In this document: positions 11,491 to 23,527 of the stretch, piece after piece
How positions within the stretch are numbered: position 1 is the stretch's first letter
Layout: every line of letters starts with the position of its first letter
Source: Aselliscus stoliczkanus
Taxonomy: Eukaryota > Chordata > Mammalia > Chiroptera > Hipposideridae
Direction of reading: 5' to 3'
Length of the DNA: 64,000 nt
NCBI GenBank assembly: GCA_033961575.1
Contig: CM066728.1
Location: 183,821,678-183,885,677, forward strand
Notes under the pieces: model-generated
What the model was told of the DNA's origin: nothing
What the model saw: the letters and a program-made list of their open reading frames with translations, nothing else
Database searches by the model: none
Position numbers and translations under genes: made by a program

Positions 11491-12040
11491 AAGGTGTATT
11501 TTGATTATTTCTCTAGAGATCAAACTTCATGGATTTTTCTTCTATAAGCTTGGTTACATTGGAGGATAGAACTTTATATCTAAAGAAAATGTAAAGATTA
11601 AGGCAAGATCACTTCCAATTTTTATTAATCAAAGAAATATAAAAATAAAGACATAAAAACATCTTAGAAAGTGCCATTATTATTTCGGATCACACACACC
11701 CAACAGATTTATTATGTATAGTTGATCAAACTGCAAATGAAAACAAAATTTGCCATTTTAATCTGTGCAACTTTAAATTGGATGATACTACACTTTGTTT
11801 GAAATTTTGCAAAATGTAGAAAACTTCTTCCAAAGCCCACTGCACTTTGGTGGGCCTTTACAGGTGTGAAACCTAGGTTGCACCTCTGTTTTAAGGGCCA
11901 TCATCATAGAGATAGCACCATTACCTTGATATTTTGCCTGATGGAGAATTGGTTTTACATATATGCCTACAGATGTTGCTTGACCATACTTCTAAAAATA
12001 TCAAATACGAGAGGATGGTAAATCAAAGTTAAAGAGCTGA
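11490..12040. other. Unassigned DNA, no gene seen
   Basis: AT-rich unique sequence. A short hairpin at about 11837-11860 (GCCCAC / GTGGGC) is the only structure seen, and it is too small to interpret. Confidence 0.5.
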
Positions 12041-12260
12041 GCTTTTGAATTCAGACATTAACTCATACTGTTTCTGCCATTTATTAGGTATATGAACTAT
12101 GGTGACTTATCGAGCCTATTTCCTTAGCTGTCAAATGAAGATAATAGTATGTAATAATTAAATAATAATAGTATGAAACATTTTTATAGTAACTGAATCA
12201 TTCATAAGTGAATAATTGAAAGAATTGAAGTGCTTAGCATAGTGTTCATGGTATAAATTT
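12040..12260 (+). mobile_element. MIR SINE remnant with GAT-rich tail
   Basis: 'gagcttttgaattcagaca', 'tatatgaactatggtgactt' and 'cctatttccttagctgtc' follow the MIR order. A degenerate GAT/ATG repeat lies just downstream (12265-12312). Confidence 0.55.
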
Positions 12261-12264
12261 ACAA

Positions 12265-12312
12265 ATAATGATAATGACAAGATGATAATGATAGTGATGA
12301 TGATGACGATGT
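12265..12312. repeat. Imperfect (GAT)n repeat
   Basis: Run of gat, aat and gac triplets. Minus-strand frames through it look like low-complexity Ile repeats and are artefacts. Confidence 0.8.
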
Positions 12313-12557
12313 CAATGTCACTGGGATTTCCTCTTTGGCTTCTTATGTCTTTCTGCTGCACTCAACAGTTATGTGTCTAGAAGACCTCCCCATCACCAAT
12401 AGATTCCATTAAAGACAGCAAACATGGAATTCCTCCATAATTGAAAAAGCACATGCTCATGTTTTTTTGCTATTATGTTTCTAGTAGTAACATGCACCTT
12501 CCAGGCTTGACTGGTCATCTAGATTCCGAGCTCTGTTTTCTCCCTAGACTCTATTTG

Positions 12558-12573
12558 CTCCTCCCTGTATTCT
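12558..12573. repeat. Target-site duplication of SINE A1, left
   Basis: ctcctccctgtattct, a perfect 16-bp match to 12687-12702. Confidence 0.95.
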
Positions 12574-12686
12574 TTTTTTTTTTTTTTTTTTTTGAGGGCA
12601 GTGTCACTGGCCCTCATATCTGGGACCCGAACCGGGGCCGCTGGCTTCCCAAGCCAGCGCTTAACCACCGCACCGCTCGGCGGGCC
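12574..12686 (-). mobile_element. tRNA-derived SINE, family A (copy A1)
   Basis: On the minus strand it starts GGGCCCGCCGAGCGGTG..., has a Pol III A-box-like 'gcggtggttaag' and B box 'ccggttcgggtcc', an anticodon-arm-like hairpin (ctggcttgggaagccag), the tail 'gagggccagtgacactgccctc' and a long A-run. It is flanked by a perfect 16-bp duplication. CpGs are still numerous (for example gcaccgctcggcgggcc), which marks it as young. It resembles VES-type bat SINEs; the exact family name needs a library search. Confidence 0.93.
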
Positions 12687-12704
12687 CTCCTCCCTGTATT
12701 CTGA

Positions 12705-13950
12705 ACCTTGACCCTTTATCTTCTTTCATATCTGTTGTGAAGTAATACTATTTGACTCTGCTGGAATCCTCATCCTGGCCTATGCTTCCTTCTCCTGTCC
12801 TTGCCTCCATACAGACTTGAACAAAATTCAAGAAAAAAATGAGAGAATCCAATACTTGTAATTGTAGTGTGTGAAAGAGATTTGCCCATTTGAGTATTTT
12901 TTTTACTCATTCTCTAATTTAGAGAATGTTAAGTATGAGAAAAAAGAGAGAAACCAAAAAATTGGGAAGCAATTCCACATGATCTGAGGCCATCTAACAA
13001 AAATTAAATTTTCATTTGAATAACTTATGTTTATAGTCTACATCTTTATTCCATCTATTAATGAATTATTTTTTGCTTTTCATTTCTTGAAAAAAATTAA
13101 GTAAATTTCACAGACACAAGAATATTAATATGTGAGTAGAATACTTGCAACCCAGATGATATTTTTGCAACTCTATGACTACCAGAACAAGATATAATTT
13201 TACAGCAGTGATGATGCAATATTTCTCTGTATATTCTCCTAATTAATATGTCAGTGATAATGTTCAGTAATCAAATGCCTGGGATATAGTAAGTGCTAAA
13301 GATAAATTTGTTGACTGGATACTAAAGTAGTTAATTTGTAACTTTGGAGAACTAAATGACATGTTCAATCTAAAATAAATCAGAAGAAATGAATGGGGCA
13401 CAATTACTAATGTTACTCATTGTTATTTGCTTCTGAACTTAAAATTTACACATCTTATCTTTAAAAAGAGGAATAGGCCTCTTATTTGCCTTGGATTGTG
13501 ATTTATAGGATAATTTGGCAAATTTCTCAATTTAGTAGTAGTCCTGATCATTATGTTAAACTTGTTCATTACACATGCACATACATGAATTTATGTAATG
13601 TATTTCTGTTCATATATATTTGTACAAATGGAGTTGTGTATATACTATATGCATGAATATAAAGTTATGGTTATGAATTTAAATGTGACTATACATCCAT
13701 ACATGCAAGCAATCTTATTGTGCATTAGAGATAGACTGATTTTGAGGCTTCCTAACACATGGAGCAAAATTTTTTTCAGCTACTTTGATACTGTTTCCCA
13801 ACAATAGTAATGTGATTTATTTAATATATTCTAACATATAGAAGAAGATCGTGCACAGAAAATGTACCCATTAAGTAGCCATTGAATAAAGAAATTTCTC
13901 CCAGCAACCCATCCATGGAGTATTAGAAAAAATATAGTTATGCTGAAGTT
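12705..13950. other. Unassigned AT-rich DNA, no gene seen
   Basis: No coding evidence. A 9-bp inverted repeat with a 3-bp loop (cattctcta / tagagaatg) lies at 12908-12928. Otherwise unique AT-rich sequence. Confidence 0.5.
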
Positions 13951-13954
13951 TTAT

Positions 13955-14115
13955 ATATTTATTTATTTATAAACACTTTATTGAGGTGTGGTTGACATAC
14001 AAAAGGCTTGCACCTTTAATGTATAAAAACTTGATGAGTTTAGAGATAAGTATACACCATGAAACCATCATCACCACAATCTCTTTGAAACTTGAAGTAC
14101 TCCATAATGGACCTA
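13955..14115 (-). mobile_element. Old L1 3' end fragment, minus strand
   Basis: 'aacactttattgaggtgtgg', 'ttgacatacaaaaggcttgc' and 'gaaaccatcatcaccacaat' read as the reverse complement of an L1M-type 3' UTR. Short and diverged. Confidence 0.7.
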
Positions 14116-15100
14116 ATTATTGGTACTGACTTGAAACTAGGGTTGGTGGCACAATTAATGAAAAATGGTATGATGTCTTCTGTAGGGAACATTTTAGAGG
14201 TAGATATATTTATTTATAAGATTCTTCTATAAATTCATGTTGGACAAAACCATTTGGTGTTTACTAGTAATGTAGAATAATCCTGGGGAAAATTTCACTC
14301 ACATCTGTGCTTTCAAATCAGTAGGCTGTATTTCTGTTAATGTGTTTATACTTGTCATCTTTCTTGAAATCATTTATAATGGAACATATCCCTCTTGTTT
14401 TAACTAGTTCCTAATTTCCCCCAAAGATGCTTTACATACATTACTTATAAAGCAAGGTCAAAGATCAAAGAGAAAAGATGAGTTTTCTTGATTTTAGTAT
14501 TTATCTGTTTCTTATTATTTGAAAAGGGCCTCAAAGTTTACTCTGTCTTCCTATACCTGTAGATTTTGATTAATTTAAAACCAGCCTTAACTCTAAAATG
14601 TCAAAAGAAATGTTGGTCTCATATTCCTAAAGTTAAATTTAATGGGTATGACCAGAGAGCCAAAAAAATTGATATATAATAAGACTTTACTGAGGTTATA
14701 GTTATTCCCTATGAAATTTGGAAGTGGTTTCTTAAAATTAAATCAAATAAAAAGATAATTATAACTTTTATTGCCTTGAAAAATACTTGACTAAAATAGA
14801 AGTTTTATATAAAAACTGCTGTTGGTCAGTAATTATGGCCATGAGGGGAGATTCCAGGAAAGAGTTACTGGAGAGACAACTAAGCAAGACTGTGTGGACT
14901 TGAATTCCATTTGACTCGTATCAGTCTCCCTTTTTAATATTTTATCAAAGACTGTTCACTTCATTAGCTTTTCTAGTCTGGGATCCTGCATCTCTGGAGT
15001 TACTTTAGAATCATGTGAGTATAGATTGACATACATATTAAATTCAAAAAGTGTAATTTGTGAATTTGTTGAGGTACTTGGTACTTAGGATATAAACTAT
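14116..15100. other. Unassigned AT-rich DNA, no gene seen
   Basis: No gene, RNA or assignable repeat recognised between the old L1 fragment and SINE B1. Confidence 0.5.
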
Positions 15101-15108
15101 TCTAATGA

Positions 15109-15289
15109 GGGCCTGCCGAGTGGCTCAGTTGGTTAAGAGATTACTCAAAAGTGCGATCTGAGCTCTGAGCAACAGCAGTTTGATGCCCAGCCCAAGCTGA
15201 GCTGCTGCTGAGCTGTCAACAGGTGGCAGGATGGCTCAGCTAAAAATACAAAAACAAAAACAAAAAAAACCAACCAAACAAAAAAAATT
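15109..15289 (+). mobile_element. tRNA-derived SINE, family B (copy B1)
   Basis: Starts 'gggcctgccgagtggctc', with A-box-like 'gtggctcagttggttaagag', B-box-like 'agcagtttgatgcccag', then the family-specific 'gctgagctgctgctgagctg', 'aacaggtggcaggatggctc' and an A/AC-rich tail. Only a 6-bp flanking match (ctaatg, 15102-15107 and 15294-15299), so either the duplication has decayed or this copy is older than B4 and B5. Confidence 0.88.
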
Positions 15290-15299
15290 GCAACTAATG

Positions 15300-17100
15300 C
15301 CTAGGAGGTTGCTTACGTTTCTTGCCTTTTTTTTTTTTTTTTAATGTCTATGAAACTGATTCTGTGACATTCTTGAGTCTGATGACCATTGGAAAGTTAG
15401 AAAAAACAAAGAGGAAAAGACAGACTTATTAATCACCATGTGGTGGATCCAACTTGGGAAGAAATAGCCAATCTAGTGGAGGTGATTCAGGCTACACCTG
15501 CTAAAAAGGGGTCCAAACTCAATGGAAGTTCTTAATTGATTCTTTGAAAAACAAAATGTTCCCAGTAATTAAAGAGATGCTCTTATTCAGGATAATGCAA
15601 CAGGAATAGCATTCATTCATGAGGTACATGTCAAAGAAGAGAGAGAAAAGCTGGGGTTTTACAGAGATAGGCAAATGAACTAGTCATTAGGAAGAATAGA
15701 CAAAGAATCTCCACTTCAAAGAGTGGGGGCTTATTTGGGGATAAGCATGAGAAGAATGGTCTACTTTAGTTAGCTGTTTCTTGGAACACAAAAATGTATG
15801 TGGAGATAGGGAAGAATTCTTAAACTTTGCTGTTTTCTAGGAACTTCGCTGGGGCTTAGATAAAGTTCAACATTGTTAATTGCCTTCAAATTAGGCCAGA
15901 AAAGAAGGGATTTGGATTTACAGAGAGAAATATTTGGTCTTTAATTTCTCATTTTGATTAAACTTTTATTGGCTCTATTTTTTCCCCTATATGTTGAGAA
16001 TAAAGGTAAAAGAAATTATTTTTGTGGACATTGTATTTCTGTGTTGGGATAAGAGGTCAATTTGATAATAACAGGTGATCATAGTTACCATTTTTTTTTC
16101 AATTTGAATATTTGGATATTGATTGTTTTATTCTATGGGCTATATTTTTACTTAGGACTAGCTGTCCACCCTTCCTCATGACTCCCTTGTTTACTTGCCT
16201 GTATAAAATGCATGGTTTTCTTTCAATTCTTTAATACATTCCTTTTTAATAAACATTCTCCCTATTGTAGTAAGTTGAATAAAATTATCTCCTTAATTGT
16301 TTGGGGCATTTTGAATCTCACAGAATCAATCAAGGGTCTATGATGAGTTTGGCTCCCATTAACAGTATTTGGATATTATTTGTTATGGGAACTAAATAGG
16401 GGATGATTTCTTTGACAGTGCTATTCGAAATTCAATTAAAGAATATCTTGTTATAACTAACTTTTAAAGGGTTTGGGAGCAAACTCTTTATAAAGAGTTT
16501 ATAAAGAGTTTGGGAGCAAACATCATTATAGATGCTTTCCTCAAACTGTTATCCATTTGGTGGAAGGTAGGCCCTGTGGAAAACAGTGAGCATGATCTAA
16601 GGGAAACAGGATTGGGATGGTCCTAATATTCTTAGTTTCTTAGTATGGTTGTGCGGTGGTTCACCAAAGATTTGATAAAGCTCAGAGTCTCCATTATAGA
16701 GTACAAACTAGGGTACAATTGTCCTCTTATGGGAGAGGACTATTTTCTTTCTTCCCCTTGTCTGTTGAGAAATTGCTAATTTAACCAGCTAAATTCCCAA
16801 ACACTGATTGGTACAATACTGTTAGTGTGCATTCAGAGGCTGAAAGTGGCCTCTCTTCTCTTCCACGCAAGTGAACAGGCCCAGGATCTGCAGGTCAGGC
16901 AAATCAAGCCACCATTTTCTAGAGCCCGCTCTTCTTTAGCTCTTCCTTCCATACAGACTTCCGGGCTGTGAAAGTGCTACAATTCAGATTTGGGCAACGA
17001 AGGGGATAAACTTAGGCATGTTTATGGGGGTGATAGGTGAAAAGACTCTAGGTTACTCTCTGAAGCTCTGGCTTCAATTACATGCCTCTGGGTTAACCTG
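15300..17100. other. Unassigned DNA; small palindrome and direct repeat inside
   Basis: No gene seen. A T-run at 15329-15342 follows SINE B1. Around 16471-16521 there is a local repeat cluster described as its own entry. The 16840-17040 part is more GC-rich but shows no exon-like signal. Confidence 0.5.
16471..16521. repeat. Direct repeat flanking a 20-bp palindrome
   Basis: The motif gtttgggagcaaac occurs at 16471-16484 and 16508-16521. Between them lies the perfect palindrome aaactctttataaagagttt (16481-16500), followed by another half-copy ataaagagttt. Likely a local slippage or templated duplication event. Confidence 0.9.
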
Positions 17101-17107
17101 CTGTTTT

Positions 17108-17553
17108 TGTATACTAGGGCAGCCTTAACAAAGCACCACACTTGGTGGCTTAAAACAGAGAAATGTTTTCTCTCTAGAGGCTACAAGCCAAAATCAAGGT
17201 ACAGGACGGCCCATTCCCCCACTGAAGGCTCTAAGCAAGCATCCTCCCTTGCCTCTTTCTAACCTTCTAATTTCTGGTGGTTCCCAGAATCCTTGGCATT
17301 CCTTGGCTCTAGCTTCATTACTTCATTTTCTCCTTTTGCTGTTTCATGGTTTTCTTTACTGCGTGTCTTCGTATTTGTATCTTTTTACAAAGCCATCATC
17401 ACTCATTGGATTTAGGGCCCAAGATAATTCATGACCTCATCTTAACTAATTATATTTGCAAAGACCCAGTTTTCAAATCAAGTCACATTCTGAGGTTCTA
17501 GGTAGACATGAATTGGGGGGGGGGTAGGGGGGAACATTATTCAGTGCAGTACA
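17108..17553 (-). mobile_element. MLT1-type MaLR LTR, minus strand
   Basis: Reverse complement of the MLT1 pattern: 'gcttaaaacagagaaatgtt' (polyadenylation side), 'ctttctaaccttctaatttc', 'ctcatcttaactaattatat' and 'caaatcaagtcacattctg' occur in the expected order. Solo, old, noncoding LTR. A short G-run with 'tagggggg' lies near its outer end (17514-17531). Confidence 0.8.
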
Positions 17554-17559
17554 CTGACT

Positions 17560-19090
17560 AATAATTTATCATGACTGCTTTTTTCTCCACTTTTTCCTAT
17601 GCACACATCTTGTTCAGGAACCTCATTGTCTAGGAATATTTCTATAGACATTGATATTTTTTGGCATTTCTGGTGTGCCTTGTTTGCTGGTAATAACTGC
17701 TAGGGAATTGTCTTAAATTCTATTTTTCTGAATGACATACTACATTTTAAAAAGTAGATGTGGCCCTTCTTCCCATTTGGTTTAGAAAAAGAGATATTTC
17801 TATCCATATTATGTATTTTTATTATTTGAATAGTCAACTGATGATAAAGTTAATTAATACTACAAAGAACTAAAAATAAACTATTTTAAAGTTGATAATT
17901 TGATGTTTGGTAGACTTACCACCTCCTTCCCCCCCATTATTAAATGTCATTTAAAGTAACAGTTTCTTAAAACAAAATACCTCATGTAATAACACTGTTT
18001 TTCATTTAATAAAGGATATTTATCTTGGGGTACAGCTGGAAGTCACACAACTCAAGAGCTGTGCAATGCTATGAGTCCTTTGTTAAAATTTTAATCTATT
18101 CAAAATATGTGTATATATATTTGCCTTTTTTCAGGCTTTATTTCAGCTGTTCTACATAGCATAGGATTTTAGTGTGTAGATTATACTGGCATCTGTACTT
18201 GAAGCAAATCCAAAACGATCATTAGAGGAGAATCCTATTCCCAGTAGGCACAGCTCAGAGAGAAGTGGAAGGACATTATATTTGGTTAAGCCTCTCATTA
18301 GACTCTTCTGCTTTCACAAAAGGGCACTAACCCTACCCGCAGTACATTTGCTTAACAGGGTGTATGGCCTTTTCTCCATTTGGGATTAAAAAGCAGAAAT
18401 ATAGTCATAATTCAAAAACAACAACCTTGAATACACTCAGCTTTTATTGAAAGCTTAGTTGAGATATCTTTTGAGGAATTTTGCTGGAAGGGCATATAGT
18501 CTTCCTTCTTAATCTAGATATTACAAAGTAGGTTCCCATATTAATTCAGATCACTAAGAGAATTGGATTCTTAGACCATATTTCTCTGACATGCCCCTTC
18601 AAACAATTGCCTTTACTGTGGTTTGCTGTTTTTTTTAAATGATTTTACAAAAGAAAATTATGAAATGTATTGCATCCACTGTAACAATATTGAAAAATAC
18701 GTAGTCCATTTTATCACAAACTATTGCCTTTGTGTATGCTCACTTGAAAAATTCCCTTCTGATAATAGTCATTTATATGTGCTTATCTTATTAATGATGT
18801 AAATGGTTAGGGTGACTGTTAGAGTAGATAGATCATAATTGTAAGTGTAAGAGTGTATACGTCCTCATGATATTAATCAATACTATGTTTTTTTCTCCAC
18901 TGTGCCCTACTCTCTTGTCTTTTTCCTTATAACTTAAATCCATTTTTAAATTTTATGATATAGTTTTATTTTATACATATTCCTCTCAGCTACTCAAAAT
19001 TATTTCAGAAGCAAGACAGTGTTTTAAAATAAAGCATATGTAAAAAAAATAATAAAACATAAAATAAAGCATATGTACTTATATATACAA
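17560..19090. other. Unassigned AT-rich DNA, no gene seen
   Basis: Unique AT-rich sequence with short A/T runs. No coding or RNA signal found. Confidence 0.5.
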
Positions 19091-19094
19091 CTAT

Positions 19095-19111
19095 AAAAAG
19101 GGAGTAGTCTC
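19095..19111. repeat. Target-site duplication of SINE A2, left
   Basis: aaaaagggagtagtctc, repeated perfectly at 19219-19235. Confidence 0.94.
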
Positions 19112-19218
19112 TGGGCCGGCCAAGTGGCGTGGTGGTTAAGCACTGGCTTGAGAAGCCAGCAGCCCCGGTTCGGGTTCCACATATGAGGGCCAGTGACACT
19201 GCCCTCAAAAAAAAAAAA
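19112..19218 (+). mobile_element. tRNA-derived SINE, family A (copy A2)
   Basis: 'gggccggccaagtggcgtgg', 'tggttaagcactggcttgag', 'ccggttcgggttccac' (B box) and 'gagggccagtgacactgccc' then poly(A). Perfect 17-bp flanking duplication. Same family as A1, A3 and A4. Confidence 0.95.
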
Positions 19219-19432
19219 AAAAAGGGAGTAGTCTCATATGTTCATATGTTTAACAAAAAAATAAATGAGTAAAATTTTTAAAATGATGATGAATTGTTAC
19301 TTGGAAGTGGTGGTCCAGGTGTGCAGTGAAAGTCTGAAAAAAATCTATTCTTGATGTGTGTTGATTTTTCTCTATATTTGAAGATGTTTGGGCACCTGCA
19401 TTGATTTAGATAGCTTAGAACATGTATATACA

Positions 19433-19861
19433 TATTAGTTTCCTAGGGCTGCCTTAACAGTTTAACACAAACTTGATGATTTAAAACAATAAAAATTTAT
19501 TACCTCACATTTCAGGAGACTAAAAGTCTGAAATTAAGATGGAGCCTCTGAGCGAGAAGCCATTTCATGCCTCTCTTTTAGGTTCTGGCTCTGGCAATTG
19601 TTGACTTCTTAGCGTATAAATGTATCGCTCCAATCTCTACCCCTACCCTCACAGGATGCTCCCTCTGTATCTCCATGTCTGTGTGTTTCAAATCTCCCTC
19701 TGCTTTCTCTTATCAGGACACCAGAGTTCACTCTAAATCCATGTTGATTTCATCTCAAGATTTTAATTTACATCTGCAAAATCTCATTCCAAATAAAGTC
19801 ACATTCTGAGGTTCTGGGTGGCCATATATTTGGGGAGGGGGTCCATATTTTACCTACTACA
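19433..19861 (-). mobile_element. MLT1-type MaLR LTR, minus strand
   Basis: 'tattagtttcctagggctgc' at the left edge, 'aaaacaataaaaatttatta', 'ctccaatctctacccctacc', 'ctcattccaaataaagtcac' and 'ttacctactaca' at the right edge are the reverse complement of an MLT1 LTR. Solo and diverged. Confidence 0.88.
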
Positions 19862-20440
19862 TTAGAGTTTTCATTGTCTGAGGAAACTGGTCCAAAATCT
19901 AACTGCTTTTTAATAACAGATATGTTAAGAATATGAAATTATAAATATTTAGAACATGAAATTCAATTACTCATTTGATAGATATTAAATACTAGGGCAA
20001 GACAGGTAACTACTGAATGTTTGAGTTTTATGTGCTTAGCCCCTTTAAAGACAAATGTTCATCCATACTTCTTGATAAGGCATAGCCTTGAGAGCCTATC
20101 TTTGATATTTGGTATTACATGACCCAAATCTCAACTCTCCTACCCACATTATAAATTGGTCAAGATCATAAATAGCCAGAAAAACTGTGATAATGAGATT
20201 TTTTGCTTTTTATGGTTTGAATTGGAAAGTATGGACAAAAGAGTCACATAGTTGAACAATGGGAGTTGAAGCTGAAAAGATGCATTGAAAGGAGGCAAAG
20301 GATAAAGTAGAGGCCATCTCCCATTATGAACATGTAAATAATAATGAGGAAATAGTAGCTAAAGTAAGTAGATCACATAGAAAATGGGGAAGCCAACTGA
20401 TAGTTGGGATAGAAAAAAACAAACGTGCTCACAAGTCAAG
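19862..20440. other. Unassigned DNA, no gene seen
   Basis: Unique AT-rich sequence between an MLT1 LTR and an L2 fragment. Confidence 0.5.
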
Positions 20441-20444
20441 TAAT

Positions 20445-20656
20445 TTCCTCTTGCTGTTCCCTTGGCTAGGAATGCTCTTTCTCAACCGTCATCATGGTTT
20501 ATCCCCTCACTGTGCTCATGTCTGCTCAAATGCCATGCCACATTTTCATATAACCTGATTTCTGGGCCTTGTTACATAAGCATCTGGTATTACCACCACT
20601 TCTAACAATGTCCCCCTTTCTATCCTCCTTTCTTAGATTTATTTTTATAGTACTTA

Positions 20657-20705
<49 letters not shown>

Positions 20706-20835
20706 CTTTGTACTTTTACCCACCATTATATAAACTATTTAAAAGTGATGACTATTTAGTTCATTACTGTTAATTTAATGGGTTGTAGTATGCCTGAAAT
20801 ATAATAGATGCTTAATAAAATGGTATGAAAGAAAA
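20445..20835 (+). mobile_element. L2 LINE 3' end with internal (CA)n
   Basis: 'ctcttgctgttcccttggct', 'aggaatgctctttctcaac', 'ctcatgtctgctcaaatgcc' and the terminal 'atagatgcttaataaaatgg' follow the L2 3' consensus order. A (CA)n lies at 20662-20704. Confidence 0.75.
20662..20704. repeat. (AC)n microsatellite, about 21 units
   Basis: Pure dinucleotide repeat inside the L2 fragment. The Cys-Val frame it gives on the minus strand is an artefact. Confidence 0.97.
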
Positions 20836-20839
20836 AGAG

Positions 20840-22620
20840 TGAATGAATTAAATAGAATCTGAGAGATCTTGAGTTATGTTGATAACATGAATGGAAATTC
20901 TAAGAATTCTGGTGGGTCCCTAGACCCACCTTAGTGACCCTGACATGGTACAATAGACCCTTTTAAAATTTCATAAGATATCTAACTCCATTTTTGATAA
21001 TAGCCATTTTAATTGACCTAGTTTGAGTAAGTCTTATTGTTTATAATCAAAGCAATGTGAATTATATACAACACAGCTTTTTGGAGACAAAGTTAGGAGT
21101 AGAACCTAGATTCTAAATGCAGTTGCCGAGAAAAATATATTAAGAAAGGAAATATACAACAAACATAAACATAGAATGCATTTCACAGCCAAATATAATT
21201 CATTGGTTAGATTATCCATTAGCTTGAGACATTTCTGTCTTTTATCTGATATTTTTCAGAAGATATCTAAAAGTTGCATTCATTTGTGGTAAATAAGGAA
21301 TGTGTACTCCCAATGACATTTGTAATTCTCCAACTCAGCAGCAAGTTAAGTATATTTTTCTATTTGAATTGTCAGTGGAACAAGAGTATGCCCAATGTAG
21401 AAAAGATCTGTGTGATTTTGATGAAATAAGAGTTTACGTTGCTGTTTTCATGTGTGTTATCAAAAGGATTTTATAGTGAATGCATTTTTCATTATTCAAG
21501 GGAAGTTGTTAAACTGAGTTTTGTATTTTTTTTCTGGAAACACAATCACTTATTTTACACCTTCTTAAATTAAAATGACATTTTATTGGGTGGATTTACC
21601 TCTGAGGAGTCCACAGTCTATTATAGGAAGATATGAATGGAATTTTATGCCCTAAAGAGAATTACAGAATACATTTCTGCCTCCACTGAAGAAAGGCTCT
21701 TATTCCAATTAGGCAGGGTTTCTTTATTTTACCCTAGGATTTTAACTACATTCACACACATTAAATACACCAATATGATTTTCATAAACATTACACACCT
21801 ACTTGCAAAATGTGTTGCATTTTCAACTTGTATATTGGAACAAATTCTTTTTTTAAGGAGATATGTATCCTTTCCAAAGAACTTGAGTAAAAGCCATGAC
21901 ATCTTATAATGACAAATTTTTTTTAGGTTCTTCAAAAAGACATCTATATGAGATTATCAGAAATGGTAGCTGCTTCCTTCCTGTTCTATTACAAACTTCA
22001 GCTATGTTTCATAGGTGCTCGTTAAGGCAATGAATATATACCAAGGTAACTCAAGAAAGGGTAATTTATTATAATATAAATATATCTTAATGTCTTAGCC
22101 TTTGTACTTCATTATTTTTTTTCAGTACATTTTCTCAGATCTGGCGGTGGTATACATAAGGCCTACTGAGCCATTATGAACTCAGGTCAATATTTCAAGT
22201 GCCAATCATTTGCTAATAGTTATTTGTACAATTATTTATTGGAATAAAAATTTGCAAATTCATAGTAAATAATAATCACTTATGAACTTAAATAAGACCT
22301 CTACCTGTTGATAAATGTAATTTTTTGAAAATATTTCCAGCTTTGGATCCTTTTTTCATAAAATATGTTAGCTGATATATAATATTTCATACTTTAGAAA
22401 TATAAGCACAAGAACTCTTACTGAAAGGAATGATAACTGACTATAATAAATGAGAAGAATTTATTTGAAACAAATTATTGTATTTGACAATAAAACAGAT
22501 CATAATTACTTTTTTTTCATAATTATTTTTTAATAGTTGTTTCTCAGTTATAGATGTAAAGTCAAGTCTGGTTTTTCCTCATGGACACATATATTGGTTA
22601 AATAAGTCTCAGCCTTCAAA
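20840..22620. other. Unassigned AT-rich DNA, no gene seen
   Basis: Unique AT-rich sequence. A short frame on each strand near 21640-21935 overlaps with the other and has no domain similarity. Confidence 0.5.
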
Positions 22621-22626
22621 TGTAAA

Positions 22627-22650
22627 ATAATAAGAATAATAATAATAATA
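22627..22650. repeat. (AAT)n short repeat
   Basis: About eight AAT-like units directly before the GAA tract. Confidence 0.85.
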
Positions 22651-22660
22651 CTAGGAAGAA

Positions 22661-22727
22661 AAAGAAGAAGAAGAAGAAGAAGAAGAAGAAGAAGAAGAAG
22701 AAGAAGAAGAAGAAGAAGAAGAAGAAA
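22661..22727. repeat. (GAA)n trinucleotide tract, about 22 units
   Basis: Uninterrupted GAA on the plus strand (TTC on the minus strand, which gives a poly-Leu frame in another phase). Purine-only GAA tracts can form triplexes and are prone to length change. Not attached to the A-tail of an identifiable SINE, although an adjacent AAT tract suggests an A-rich origin. Confidence 0.97.
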
Positions 22728-22729
22728 CA

Positions 22730-23300
22730 CAGAGAAAGTACCTATTACCAGTCTTCAGTTATTTGTAGTAGAACTGTTTTTCTTTTGAGAGAACTTCAAG
22801 TTGTCGACTTTGATTTTAAGGATTTGGTCTACTCAACTGTATATTTCAGATAAAGTGAAATTAGTGAAATACCCTCTCAAAATATCCTTAGTCTACTTCA
22901 CAGAGAGGCACTTTCTGTGAAACATTTCCATCTTTGTAATTCACCAAAGTTCTATTTTATTGAAATCTCTCTGATTATACAAAAGCTTATTTTCATAAGA
23001 ATTAAAAAAAATAATTGGCTGTGATTATAATATGGAACTCTAGGGCTTTTGAGAAACTATAAAGTCAAATATCCTTAGAAGAGATGTTATATTATGTGAT
23101 AAATGTTGACATCTGACCTTCCATGATTTTCATATTAGATAATCTAATACCATTTGGAACCTATCTGTTTCTTTTTCAAACCCTTTTGCTATTATTACAT
23201 TTCTGCCTAAATAATCCTTTAATTACTGTTTCCTATAATGCATTGCCCAAGAAGATGTAATAAGCCTAGGTGTTCTTATTGAAATAGATATTGCATGGTT
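22730..23300. other. Unassigned AT-rich DNA, no gene seen
   Basis: Unique AT-rich sequence. No coding or RNA signal. Confidence 0.5.
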
Positions 23301-23510
23301 CAATACAAAAAGCATAGCCATGAAGCATAGTTCAAATTCAGACTTACCATTTACTAATTATACAATCCTGGGCAAGAATGTTTAACTTTATTAACTCTAC
23401 TTTCTTGTCTTTAAAATAGTAATAATAATACCTAACTTCTTGGTTTGTTAGAAGCATTAACTGAGGTAAAGTAAGCAAAGAGCCTGATATACTACCTTGT
23501 CTAACCCAAT
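23300..23510 (+). mobile_element. MIR SINE remnant
   Basis: 'catagttcaaattcagactt', 'atacaatcctgggcaagaat' and 'aaatagtaataataatacct' follow the MIR order (tRNA-related 5' part, core, LINE-like tail). Confidence 0.6.
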
Positions 23511-23527
23511 CATTCTTTAAAGTTCGG

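Noticed and set aside
12574..12686. Possible functional tRNA gene
   Set aside because: Has A- and B-box-like motifs but also a SINE tail, poly(A) and target-site duplication; the cloverleaf is degenerate.
12441..12704. 87-codon frame with a poly-Phe and a GC-rich C-terminus
   Set aside because: The poly-Phe is the SINE A1 poly(T) and the C-terminus is SINE body.
22548..22730. Poly-Leu frame resembling a signal peptide
   Set aside because: Translation of the (GAA)n tract on the minus strand.
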